Of a stretch of 64,000 nt of DNA, positions 8,423 to 16,490 are shown in pieces (the stretch's first letter is position 1; each line of letters begins with the position of its first letter). The notes below the pieces were generated by a model, which was given only the letters and a program-made list of their open reading frames with translations, did no database searches and was not told where the DNA came from. Origin of the DNA: BOG-908 sp963795825. Its GTDB lineage: Bacteria > Pseudomonadota > Alphaproteobacteria > Acetobacterales > Acetobacteraceae. The position numbers and the translations under genes were made by a program. The DNA is taken from the NCBI GenBank assembly GCA_963795825.1, contig CAWCIW010000003.1, positions 268,328-332,327 on the forward strand, read 5' to 3'.

Positions 8423-10243
8423 CTAGCGCCCGCAAAACGGCCCATGCGGCAACATAGCCGAAAACCGCCCCATCCCACCCGGCAAAGTCCAAACCGCCAC
8501 CCTCTCCCAGCCCCCCGCCCGCAGCGCCAACACCCCGCCCTCACCGGCCGGCAGACCCGCCAGCCCGTCCGGCGCGCAGGTGACCAGCGCCCAGGTGAAC
8601 CCCGCCTGCCGCGCATCCTCCAGCGCCGCGGGCGTGGCCGCCAGCTCGCTGCGGAAATCCATGTGCGGCCGGCGCGGCGGGGTGAACAGGAGCACGCCGC
8701 GCAACAGGCTGCCCACCGCGTCGTCGCCGTCGCGCGGCACCACCAGCGCCAGGCGGGCGCCGTCCGGCACCAGGGCGGCGGTGCGGTGCGCGAAATCCCA
8801 CAGCAAGGGCTGCGGGGCGTCCAGGTCGAAGCGCAGCAGCCGCGCGCCGGCGAGCGGCAGGAGCACCACGAGCGCCACCGCGCCGGACGCGGCACGTTTG
8901 CGCCACGCGGCCGGCCAGCGCGCGAGCCAGGAAGCGGCGGCGGGGCGCAGCCAGGTGGCGAGGCCCAGCATGATCGCCAGCGAGAGTTGGGACATGTAGC
9001 GGAAGTAGGAATGCGCGTTGATCGCCCACACGGCCGGGAAATGCGCCACGTAGGTGAACAGCAGGAACGCGTTGAACCCCACCACGAGGCCGGCGCCGAG
9101 CGCCAGCACGATTGCGGCGTGTTGCCAGGGCCGGCGGCGCGCTTCCCGCCACGCCGCATACAGCAGGGCGCCGACGGCGATGAAATAGGTGGCTTTCTGG
9201 AAGATCGCCCAGGCGATGCCGGCCATGATCTGCGGCAGCAGGTCCAGGTGCCATTCGGCGATCGGCAGCATCTTCAGCTCGCCGACCGCGAAGTGGCGCA
9301 GCACATACCAACGCCAGAGCAGATACAGCGCGAGCGCCGGCGCGCTGGCCAGGCCCACGGCGGCGGTCCACAGCCTGCGGTTGATCCCCGGGGCGGCGAG
9401 GCCCAGAGCCAGCAGCGTGGCGGAGAACGGCAGCAGCAGCCCGAGTGCCGATTGCTTGATCTCCACCATCGCGGCCAGCACCAGCGCCAGTGCGGCGAGC
9501 AGCCCGCCCACTTTGGCGCGCGCCCGCATCGCGGCGAACAGGTCAGTGCCGAGCACCACGGCGAACATCAGCGTGACGGCGAGCGGGGCCTCGCCGTAGC
9601 TGGCGAGGAACACGCGCGGCACGAAGCCGGGGTTGAGCGGGATCGCCAGCAGTAGGCCGGCCGCGATGGCCCACCAGGTGGGTTGGCCAGGCAGCGGGGC
9701 GAGCACGCGCGCCAGTCGCAGCCCGGCGGCGACGAGGAGCACGGCGTTGAACAGGCTGAGCGCGTTGGCGACCAGGCTTTGGGTGAGCAGGCCGATGGCG
9801 AAGCCGACGAACTGCGTGTTGTAGGGCGCGGCCGGCAGGAACGACCAGCTCGGCGGGCCGCCGTCTTTGGGCAGGCCAGCGTGGTCGGTGAGATAGGCCA
9901 GGTTGGGCAGCAGGTTGAGCCAGGTGTCGATCTGGCTGGGCAGCGCCGGCGCCAGCACCAGGAACAGCGGCGCGCTGAGCAGCACGGCGCGCCACAGGCC
10001 GCTGGGGGTGCCGCTTGCGCGCGATCCTGCTCCGCCGCGCACGCCGGCGGGCGCGCCTCCGCCGCGGGGCCCGGTAGCCGCGAGCACGGCGAACATGCCG
10101 AAGCCGAGGCGCAGCGAGAGCGGCAGCAGCGTGGCCCAGGCGGTCAGCACCAGGCAGCAGGCGCCCCAGCCGGCCACCAGCGCCGTCTCCGGCGCGGCCC
10201 CGGTGATGCGCTGGCCCATCAGCACGAAGGCGAGCGTGACCAC
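8423..10243 (-). CDS. Large polytopic membrane protein
   Basis: About 606 residues from the GTG at 10243, with at least ten hydrophobic segments spread over residues 1–480 and a soluble C-terminal domain of about 120 residues (from FDLDAPQPLLWDF). The general shape (many TM helices, an AYLTDHAGL-type luminal loop, an extracytoplasmic tail) resembles GT-C glycosyltransferases or O-antigen-ligase-like enzymes, but no diagnostic motif is evident, so the function is unknown. The start is uncertain. Hydrophobic residues continue upstream to the stop of the VTT gene (10291) without an ATG, GTG or TTG, so the true start may be non-canonical or hidden by an indel. It is probably co-transcribed with the VTT gene and dut. 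Confidence 0.65.
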   Translation of the reverse strand: MVTLAFVLMGQRITGAAPETALVAGWGACCLVLTAWATLLPLSLRLGFGMFAVLAATGPRGGGAPAGVRGGAGSRASGTPSGLWRAVLLSAPLFLVLAPALPSQIDTWLNLLPNLAYLTDHAGLPKDGGPPSWSFLPAAPYNTQFVGFAIGLLTQSLVANALSLFNAVLLVAAGLRLARVLAPLPGQPTWWAIAAGLLLAIPLNPGFVPRVFLASYGEAPLAVTLMFAVVLGTDLFAAMRARAKVGGLLAALALVLAAMVEIKQSALGLLLPFSATLLALGLAAPGINRRLWTAAVGLASAPALALYLLWRWYVLRHFAVGELKMLPIAEWHLDLLPQIMAGIAWAIFQKATYFIAVGALLYAAWREARRRPWQHAAIVLALGAGLVVGFNAFLLFTYVAHFPAVWAINAHSYFRYMSQLSLAIMLGLATWLRPAAASWLARWPAAWRKRAASGAVALVVLLPLAGARLLRFDLDAPQPLLWDFAHRTAALVPDGARLALVVPRDGDDAVGSLLRGVLLFTPPRRPHMDFRSELAATPAALEDARQAGFTWALVTCAPDGLAGLPAGEGGVLALRAGGWERVAVWTLPGGMGRFSAMLPHGPFCGR

Positions 10244-10290
10244 GGCCAGGGCGGCCAGCGGCGCCAGGTCGTGCAGGCCTGGCAGGTAGG

Positions 10291-11076
10291 TCAGGAAAGC
10301 GATGATGCGCCCTCGCGTTTGCCCGCCCGCAGCAGCACGAACCCGAGCAGCGCCGAGCCGGCGAACAAAGAAGCGGCCAGCCCGATCTGGTAGGCGCGGT
10401 CCACGTGCACGCCGCTGCCGGCGAGCGCGAACACCGCCGTCTGCGGCAGGTAGCCCAGCAGCGTGGCGGCCAGGAACGGCCAGGCGGGCATGGCGGACAC
10501 GCCGGCGAGCAGGTTCAGCGCCAGGTTGTTGCCGACGGGCAGCAGGCGCAGCGTCAGGCTGGCGGTGAAGGGCCGGGCGGCGATCAGGCGTTGCACGGCG
10601 GCGAGGCGGCCGGAGACGCGGCGCGTCGCCCAGTCGCGCGCGACTGCGCGGGCGAACCAGAAATCGGCCAGGCAGCCCAGCATCTGGGCGAGTAGGGCCA
10701 GCGCGCCGCCGTGCCACGCGCCGAACGCATAGCCGCCGGCGAACGCCACCGCCTGGCGGGGTACGCCAGCGGCCGAGAGGAGCGCGCCGGCTGCGACCAG
10801 CGCCGCGGCGCCTTGCCAGGTGGGCTTGGCGTGCGTGAGTAGTCCCGCGCCGAGTTGGCGCGCCGCGTAGCCGCAGGCCAGCAGGCCGGCGAGCAGGACC
10901 AGGCCTTTGACGACGGCGCGCGCGGTGGCGCCGGCCGAAGCGGGGGTGCGCTCTGCCGCGATGTCGATCGGCCGCAGCGCCGGGTCGCTCGGGCCTGCGC
11001 GCGACCCCAACGGCGCCAAGTCAACCGGTGGAGCCAAACCCGCCCTCCCCCCGCGCGGTGGTTTTGGCGAACGCAT
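10291..11076 (-). CDS. TVP38/TMEM64 (VTT-domain) membrane protein
   Basis: 261 residues, about six TM helices. The VTT/DedA-like core is visible: a first helix pair (VVKGLVLLAGLLACG), the motif GGYAFGAWHGGALALLAQMLG (about residues 113–133), and RPFTASLTLRLLPVGNNLALNLLAGV (about 170–195). Members are inner-membrane proteins; relatives have lipid-scrambling or flippase roles. The ATG at 11076 overlaps the 3' end of dut by 56 nt, and its first 25 residues look like a frame-shadow of dut. A TTG right behind the dut stop (about 11023) is an alternative start. Operon: dut, then this gene, then the large membrane protein. Confidence 0.8.
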   Translation of the reverse strand: MRSPKPPRGGRAGLAPPVDLAPLGSRAGPSDPALRPIDIAAERTPASAGATARAVVKGLVLLAGLLACGYAARQLGAGLLTHAKPTWQGAAALVAAGALLSAAGVPRQAVAFAGGYAFGAWHGGALALLAQMLGCLADFWFARAVARDWATRRVSGRLAAVQRLIAARPFTASLTLRLLPVGNNLALNLLAGVSAMPAWPFLAATLLGYLPQTAVFALAGSGVHVDRAYQIGLAASLFAGSALLGFVLLRAGKREGASSLS

Positions 11077-11479
11077 CGACCACGGTGAAGGCCGGCCGCA
11101 GGATGGGCACGAACATCATCTGGGCGATCCTGTCGCCGGGGTTGATGGTTACCGGTGGGGTGTCGGGTGCGGCGCGGTTCCAGGCGCTGACCATGATGGG
11201 GCCGGTGTAATCCGCGTCGATCACGCCGACCAGGTTGCCCAGGACCAGGCCGTGTTTGTGGCCGAGGCCGGAGCGCGGCACGATCAGCGCCGTCATGCCG
11301 GACTGGCCCATGTGCAGTGCGAAGCCGGCGGGGATCAGCTGGGCCGGGGCTTGCGGCTGGAGGTGTAGCGGCGCGTCGAGGCAGGCATGCAGGTCGATCG
11401 CGGCGGCCATCTCGCTTTGGTAGCGCGGCAGGCCCCAGGTTTGGAGGCGGTCGTCGAGGATGACGATTTCTATGTTCAT
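11021..11479 (-). CDS. dut: Deoxyuridine 5'-triphosphate nucleotidohydrolase (dUTPase)
   Basis: Hydrolyses dUTP to dUMP and pyrophosphate in the cytoplasm, keeping uracil out of DNA and feeding dTMP synthesis. 152 residues, the size of a homotrimeric dUTPase. All five motifs can be followed: AAIDLHA (I), PRSGLGHKHGLV (II), GVIDADYTGPI with the catalytic Asp (III), NPGDRIAQMMF (IV) and the glycine-rich C-terminal arm ARGEGGFGSTG (V) that closes on the nucleotide. The window therefore has two uracil-in-DNA functions, dut and udgX, some 5 kb apart. dut heads an operon with the VTT-domain gene, whose start overlaps it. Confidence 0.97.
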   Translation of the reverse strand: MNIEIVILDDRLQTWGLPRYQSEMAAAIDLHACLDAPLHLQPQAPAQLIPAGFALHMGQSGMTALIVPRSGLGHKHGLVLGNLVGVIDADYTGPIMVSAWNRAAPDTPPVTINPGDRIAQMMFVPILRPAFTVVDAFAKTTARGEGGFGSTG

Positions 11480-11534
11480 CTTTGCTTTGCGTGGGGTCTG
11501 TTATCGGGGTTGTGCCTCGGTTTGAGGAGGAGAG

Positions 11535-11590
11535 ACAAGGCAGGCAGTCCTTTTTGCAAAAAGGACCAAAAACTTTGTCTCTTTTCGCTG
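11535..11590. repeat. Half-element R6 (single P arm)
   Basis: One P hairpin, GTCC–T5–GC–A5–GGAC at 11547–11566, preceded by AAGGCAGGCA and followed by a decayed inner stem (AAAACTTTGTC). No partner arm lies nearby. The matching Q arm is R7 at 12980–13050, on the far side of the AT-richer island. This suggests that the island split, or lies inside, one element. Confidence 0.7.
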
Positions 11591-11637
11591 CGCTTGAGGC
11601 GGCCGGGCAAGAGAACGAGAACAGATGCGGACTGCAA

Positions 11638-12417
11638 CTACAATCTGGGAGGTAGTCGAAGCGTACTCTCCGGCAATTGTATGCGAAGATCTGGAAGCCT
11701 CACGGTGCCGGAGAGTATCTCATCCAAACTCGTCCACATCGCTGGCTGGAACCAATCACAAACCAGATTCGGCAAAGCTATGTGCAAGGCCTCAAACTCA
11801 GCACGTGGAACATTTCGAGCCGTACTTAAATACCTCAGGCTACTCATGGCTTGCAAGGAAGCAAAGCTTTTCTCCACTAATCTTGTATTTGCCAAAAACA
11901 ATGCCTCCAACGCGAAGCCTTCGAGCGGCCGAAGCGTCAAAATGGGCTGAGGGGTATACATTCCACCCTCGATGCCTAATACCCTTAGTTGGCCTTTCAT
12001 CGGGCGAAGCCATTCTATATCAACGATGTGTTTGGCGTTTTTGATGAATAATCGCTCCAGCTTTTGAAGCGCAAGAAGTGGTGTGAAGTCCGATACATTC
12101 CTTGGTGAGTCAATTTTAAGAACCCTAAGTTCATTGAGAGCAGTAAGCGGTGTAAGATCCCGCGCCATTAAAGGGTATTCCAAAGCTAGGTATTCTAATC
12201 CGACAAAGTTACATAAATCCTCCAGACATTTCTGGTCGACCGCTTGCGCTTCCAGCAAACGAAGTTTCGATTGAGTTAAAATTTTGCATGAAGATGCTCT
12301 TTTGCTCGGGAGGCGCGCGCAGTCCACGTTGGGCGGTATGTCTCCGACGCATTGGTATACTTTGCAATCCGGACAGTGCGAATGTAGCCAATACCGAAAA
12401 TACTCATTCGGGCGCAT
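11638..12417 (-). CDS. Leucine-rich-repeat-like protein on an AT-richer island
   Basis: 259 residues. The N-terminal segment is Cys-rich (HCPDCKVYQC, then CARLPSKRASSC), possibly a small zinc-binding or disulfide-bearing cap. From about residue 50 to 230 come irregular leucine-rich repeats (LEYLALEYP, LRVLKIDSP, LERLFIKN, LEALFLANT, LRYLSTARN), about 22–25 residues each, as in protein-interaction solenoids. No signal peptide, TM or enzyme motif is present. ATG 12417 has a GGAG ribosome site about 10 nt upstream. Base composition is near 50% GC, against about 70% in the neighbours, and codon use is visibly different, so transfer is likely. Function unknown; an effector, immunity or adhesion-type interaction role is possible. 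Confidence 0.6.
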   Translation of the reverse strand: MRPNEYFRYWLHSHCPDCKVYQCVGDIPPNVDCARLPSKRASSCKILTQSKLRLLEAQAVDQKCLEDLCNFVGLEYLALEYPLMARDLTPLTALNELRVLKIDSPRNVSDFTPLLALQKLERLFIKNAKHIVDIEWLRPMKGQLRVLGIEGGMYTPQPILTLRPLEGFALEALFLANTRLVEKSFASLQAMSSLRYLSTARNVPRAEFEALHIALPNLVCDWFQPAMWTSLDEILSGTVRLPDLRIQLPESTLRLPPRL

Positions 12418-12718
12418 CGCATTTTAGCTCCATCTAGAATAAATAGAATTTTCAATCACATCTGGATAACATATTCACCAGCGGTCGGATAAAAATGGCG
12501 CGCTCCAAGGTCGCGTACGGGCAACTAGGCTTCTCGCAGCCCGTTGACGCTGATAACCGCTGTTGCTGCATGCCTCCAGTGCCCATTGGCTTGGTAAGTC
12601 TGATGCCAGGTGAAGCTCCGGTGTATGCCGGCACACGCAGACCGTAACGGTCAGCGCGGATAGCAGCAAGCTCAGGCGGCTTGCGAGAGCGAGATCGAGC
12701 AAAAAATTCGATCGATAA
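12418..12718. other. AT-richer intergenic stretch upstream of the LRR-like gene
   Basis: Lower GC than the surroundings, like the LRR gene. A TTG-initiated frame (12475–12702, minus strand) begins with a hydrophobic stretch and CVCRH, but it has no ribosome site and no recognisable family, so I do not call it a gene. The stretch probably contains the LRR-gene promoter. Confidence 0.35.
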
Positions 12719-12940
12719 TCAGGAGTTTGCAGCGTTACTTTCTAGTGCCGAAAAAAGCGGATCGTCATTGTTGAGCCAGCAGCTACGCATCCGAGTTCCC
12801 AACGCGCTAACGATTATCTCACGCGAAAGAAACGTGGCGTTGATGTTCACGGTACCAACCGCGAGTTGGCTGCCGATAAGCATTGCCGGAAACAGCAACA
12901 ACAACCCAAACAGCGCCAACGCCTCGCCTGCAATCCTCAT
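12719..12940 (-). CDS. Small membrane-anchored hypothetical protein
   Basis: 73 residues. ATG 12940 is preceded by TGAGG at the right spacing. The N-terminal 30 residues form a hydrophobic segment (ALALFGLLLLFPAMLIG) that could be an anchor or uncleaved signal, followed by a short polar domain (VNINATFLSREIIVSALG). I do not recognise it. It lies on the same AT-richer island as the LRR-like gene and may belong to the same transferred module. Confidence 0.4.
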   Translation of the reverse strand: MRIAGEALALFGLLLLFPAMLIGSQLAVGTVNINATFLSREIIVSALGTRMRSCWLNNDDPLFSALESNAANS

Positions 12941-12979
12941 GAAATTGCCTCATTACGATTAACGCAGAGCGCCCATTTA

Positions 12980-13050
12980 GCCTGGCCGCGACAGCCCAAC
13001 CAAAAGTTTTTTGCTTCTTTTTTGCAAAAAAGAAGGCCTTACTTCCTTCC
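12980..13050. repeat. Half-element R7 (single Q arm)
   Basis: One Q hairpin CTTC–T6–GC–A6–GAAG at 13014–13035, preceded by CTGGCCGCGACAGC, which resembles the central sequence of R1 and R2 (GGCGCGACAGCGGAG). It ends at the histidine-kinase stop codon. It is the apparent partner of R6. Confidence 0.7.
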
Positions 13051-15696
13051 TCACTTTACCTCGCCCCCCATCCCCAGCGCCCCGATCAAAGTCTGCGCCA
13101 AAGCCTCCGCGCGGAACGGCTTCTGCAACGTCCCACGTATATGCGGCCCAGGGTCCGCCAAAGCGTCCGGCCCATACCCGGTCATCAGCACCACCGGCAA
13201 CCCAGGCGCCAGGCGCGTCACCTCGGCCGCCAGCTCGATTCCGGTCATGTTCGGCATCGTGAGGTCCGCCAGCACCAGATCGACCGGATTGGTGTGCAGC
13301 GCCAGCAGCGCGTCGGCGCCGCTCTCCGCCTCGATCACCACGCCGCCCAGCTCCTCGAGTATCGCGCGCGTCACCACGCGCACGTCCGTGTCGTCGTCCA
13401 CCACCAGCACGCGGGCGCTGTCCAGCGCCAGCCGCGCGGCCGGTTCCTGCGGGGCGCCGGGCCGCGCCAGAGAGACGGCTTCCGCACTCGCGCGCGGCAG
13501 GAACACGGTAACGGTGGTGCCCGCATTCTCCCGGCTGACGATGCCGACGCCGCCGCCCATCTGCTGCGCCACGCCGAGCACCTGCGGCAGCCCCAGCCCG
13601 GAGCCGCGGCCCACCGCCTTGGTGGTGAAGAACGGCTCGAACGCCCGGGCCAGCACGTGCGGCGACATGCCCTCGCCGGTGTCGCTCACATGCACGGCGG
13701 CATATTCGCCGGCCGGCGGATCCTCGGCGCGGGCCGGCGGGCCGGTGCGCACGCGCGCGGTGCGTATCGTCAGCGTGCCGCCATTGGGCATCGCGTCGCG
13801 CGCGTTGATCGCCAGGTTGAGCAGCGTGAGTTCCACCTGCGAGGCATCCGCCATCGCGCGCCAGTCGCCGGCGCCGGGCTGCACCACAACCTGGATGCCG
13901 CGCCCGAGCGTGCTCTCCAGCAGCTCCTGCAAGCCAGTCACCAGCGCATCCAGGTCCAGCGCCTCCATCTGCAGGGTCTGGCGGCGCGCGAACGCCAGCA
14001 GCTGGGTGGTGAGCCGGCTGCCGCGGCCGGCGGCGCGCGCCGCATTGGCGAGCAGCGAGGCGGCCCGCGCATCGCCGAGCTGGGCCACGGGCTTTTCCAG
14101 CAGCTCCAGGCAGCCGGTCACCGCCATCAGCAGGTTGTTGAACTCGTGCGCCACGCCGCCGGTGAGCTGGCCCACCGCTTCGAGCCGCTGGCTGCGCCGG
14201 CGCGCCTCCTCGGCGTCGAGCCGCGCGGTCACGTCCTGCAGGATGGTCACCGCGGATGTCACCTGCCCCTCGGCATCGCGCAGCGGGCTGGCGCTCACCT
14301 CGAGATGGCGCACCGCCAAGTCCGGACAGGCGATGCTCAGCAGCGCGCGCTCGGTGGGTATGCCGCGGCAGGCGAGCGAGGTGGGCGATTGCGCGCGGGT
14401 GATGGGCTGGCCGGCCTGGCGCACGTCGGGCCAGGATGCGTGGGGAAGCTCGCCCGCATACGCGCCGAGCAGGCGGCGGGCCTCGTGGTTGGCGAACGAC
14501 AGCGCGTGCCCGGCGGTGTGCACCAGAACGCCCACCGGCATCTGGTCCAGGATCGCGGCCAGGCTGCGCCGTTGCTCGTCGAGCGCGTGGTTCGCCCGGG
14601 CCAGCTCGTTGGTGCGCGCCGCCACGCGCTGGGTGAGGTTGGCGTTGAGTTCGCTGAGTGCCGCCTGCCGTTCGGCCAGGGATTGCGCGGCGGCGAACAG
14701 AGCGCGCCCCACCGCGTCGGTTTCCGCCAGGCCGGGCGGCAGCGGCGTCCAGCTGCCGTCCTCGCCCAGCCGGCGCGCCGCCTGGGCGAGCGCTTCCACC
14801 GGCTTGGCGATGCGCCGGGCCATACGCCGCGCGCCCAGCAGCCCGGCGAGTATTGCCGCCGAGCCGAGCGAGGCCAGCAGCGTGGTCGATTGCAGCCCGG
14901 CCTGCGCCACCAGAGCGCGCGGCGAGGCCACCGCCGCCGTCCAGCGCGAGCCGGCGGACCGGCTGAAGGCGAGCACCACGCGCGTGCCGTCGATGCCCAT
15001 GCCATCGCGCACGCCCTCGTCGGCGGTCACGAGGCCGGTCAGGAGGTCGCGGCTGGCGTGGCGGCCCACATAGGTTTTCGGGTGGACGGTGCGGGCGGCC
15101 ACGATGCCGTCGGCATCGACGATCGCGGCCGTCCAGCCCGCCTGCAGCTTCTCGTGCATCAGTATGGCCTGCAGCGCGGTGGTCGGCAGGACGAACACCA
15201 GATCGTAGAGATGGCGACCGGACACGCCGACCGGCAGCACCATCTGCGCGCTCAGCCCGGTATCGCCCGGGCGGACGGAGAGCGGGCGCAGGAAGCTGAC
15301 GCCCAGGGTCTCGCTTGCCCAGCCGGCGGCGGGTGCTGCCCGGCGCAGCGCCATGCCGGCCGGCACGCCGGTATCGAGCAGTTCCTGCCCGTCCTGGTTC
15401 ACCACCACGATGTCGCCGCCCAGCAGGGTGGTCTCGCGCGCCAGGCGGTCCAGCTCCGGCAGGTCGCCATTCTGCAGCTCGCGTGTGGCGGCCAGCGTGT
15501 GCAGCATGATGCGCGCCTGGTCGAACCGGCTGTCGACGAGCTGGCTCAGCCCGTGCGCCGTCTCGCGCAAGGCGGTCTCGGCGCCGGCGCGGGCAGTAAC
15601 GAAGACGCGCCATGTCAGGAGCGTGGAGATGGCCAGTCCGGGCAGCAGCAACAGGGCTGCCAATCGCAGCAGGCGCGCACGCACCGTGACTTTCAT
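13051..15696 (-). CDS. Membrane-bound hybrid sensor histidine kinase with receiver domain
   Basis: 881 residues. ATG 15696 follows GGTGGG; longer upstream frames are shadows. Order: TM1 (about residues 7–30), a periplasmic double-Cache-like sensor (about 31–270), TM2 (about 280–300), HAMP (RRMARRIAKPVEALAQAARRL), a coiled coil, a PAS domain (about 390–490), HisKA with H517 in VAHEFNNLL, HATPase_c (NLAINARDAM, DTGEGM, GRGSGLGL), and a C-terminal receiver with acidic VVDDDTD and phospho-acceptor D811 (LADLTMPNM). The phosphate would pass from H517 to D811, then to an unseen phosphotransferase or regulator. No response regulator lies adjacent. A small gene is divergently transcribed upstream. 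Confidence 0.92.
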   Translation of the reverse strand: MKVTVRARLLRLAALLLLPGLAISTLLTWRVFVTARAGAETALRETAHGLSQLVDSRFDQARIMLHTLAATRELQNGDLPELDRLARETTLLGGDIVVVNQDGQELLDTGVPAGMALRRAAPAAGWASETLGVSFLRPLSVRPGDTGLSAQMVLPVGVSGRHLYDLVFVLPTTALQAILMHEKLQAGWTAAIVDADGIVAARTVHPKTYVGRHASRDLLTGLVTADEGVRDGMGIDGTRVVLAFSRSAGSRWTAAVASPRALVAQAGLQSTTLLASLGSAAILAGLLGARRMARRIAKPVEALAQAARRLGEDGSWTPLPPGLAETDAVGRALFAAAQSLAERQAALSELNANLTQRVAARTNELARANHALDEQRRSLAAILDQMPVGVLVHTAGHALSFANHEARRLLGAYAGELPHASWPDVRQAGQPITRAQSPTSLACRGIPTERALLSIACPDLAVRHLEVSASPLRDAEGQVTSAVTILQDVTARLDAEEARRRSQRLEAVGQLTGGVAHEFNNLLMAVTGCLELLEKPVAQLGDARAASLLANAARAAGRGSRLTTQLLAFARRQTLQMEALDLDALVTGLQELLESTLGRGIQVVVQPGAGDWRAMADASQVELTLLNLAINARDAMPNGGTLTIRTARVRTGPPARAEDPPAGEYAAVHVSDTGEGMSPHVLARAFEPFFTTKAVGRGSGLGLPQVLGVAQQMGGGVGIVSRENAGTTVTVFLPRASAEAVSLARPGAPQEPAARLALDSARVLVVDDDTDVRVVTRAILEELGGVVIEAESGADALLALHTNPVDLVLADLTMPNMTGIELAAEVTRLAPGLPVVLMTGYGPDALADPGPHIRGTLQKPFRAEALAQTLIGALGMGGEVK

Positions 15697-15774
15697 CTGC
15701 CCACCATAACGTGTTCTTAAGGGTCGGGTAACCTCGCGCGCGCATCTTCGGCACGGAACGAGGAGTGTGGCAGG

Positions 15775-16005
15775 ATGGAAATCATTTGCATTCAGGGTGA
15801 AGCGCCCGGGCGTATCGTCGCCACGCTGTCGCATGGCGCCAAGGTGCGTCAGCTGCCGATGACGGTGATGCGCCACCAGGCCGGCGGCTGGCAGGTGGCC
15901 GATGCCGAAGGCGGGTTCGGGCCGCGTTGCAGCGCGGTGACGACGGCGGTGCTGCTCGAGGCGAGCGAGGCGTTTCTGGGCGACGAGGTGATGCAGGCCG
16001 CCTGA
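15775..16005 (+). CDS. Small conserved-looking hypothetical protein
   Basis: 76 residues with a strong ribosome site (GAGGAGTGTGGCAGG) before ATG 15775. Soluble, with a mix of beta-strand patterns and a C-terminal helix (LLEASEAFLGDEVMQAA). No family recognised. It lies 78 bp from the start of the divergent histidine kinase, so the two may share a control region. Confidence 0.55.
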   Translation: MEIICIQGEAPGRIVATLSHGAKVRQLPMTVMRHQAGGWQVADAEGGFGPRCSAVTTAVLLEASEAFLGDEVMQAA

Positions 16006-16468
16006 GGCCGCCGACGGGAGGCGCTCTGGCCGGGAACGCCCTGCGCAGCAACGCCAGGCGTGTGATGCCGCAGGCGACGGCCGGCCTGGCGGCACGCAAC
16101 CTACAGTGCGAATGTCGCGCGGCATGCGATTCGCCAGCCCGTAGAACACGCAAGCAAATCACCGGTCCCGCTTCTCGCGCGCGCAATGCGGACTACAACA
16201 CTCGGCCACATGCCTGCCGCAGGCTGCAATTTGTCAGTGGTATCATTAAGCCTGCACGACATACATATGCATGGCATCGCCGTGCCCCGAACGCGATGCT
16301 GCAGGACGAATTGCTCGCAGCGATACATTGCCGCACGCGAACGACAGGCGACACTTCAACCGAGGTCTAAGCGCCGGGGAACCGCATAGCCAAGCCGGCC
16401 GGGCCGTGCTCTACCATTTCGCACGCCGCATGCCGGCGCTGTCACAGCGTAAGAGAGCGATCCCGAGA
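16006..16468. other. Gene-free stretch upstream of the beta-propeller gene
   Basis: No coding region I can support. The DNA has mixed composition with several short AT-rich patches (for example near 16225–16275, ATTTGTCAGTGGTATCATTAA) that could house the promoter of the next gene. No repeat element of the R family lies here. Confidence 0.35.
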
Positions 16469-16490
16469 ATGAAATCTCGATCTGCAGACT

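Noticed and set aside
12475..12702. 75-codon TTG frame with a hydrophobic start in the AT-richer island
   Set aside because: No ribosome site, no family, and the sequence after the hydrophobic stretch has no protein-like pattern.
13051..16149. Histidine kinase start about 150 codons further upstream
   Set aside because: The added residues are not protein-like and cross the divergent small gene. ATG 15696 has a good ribosome site and a clear first TM helix.
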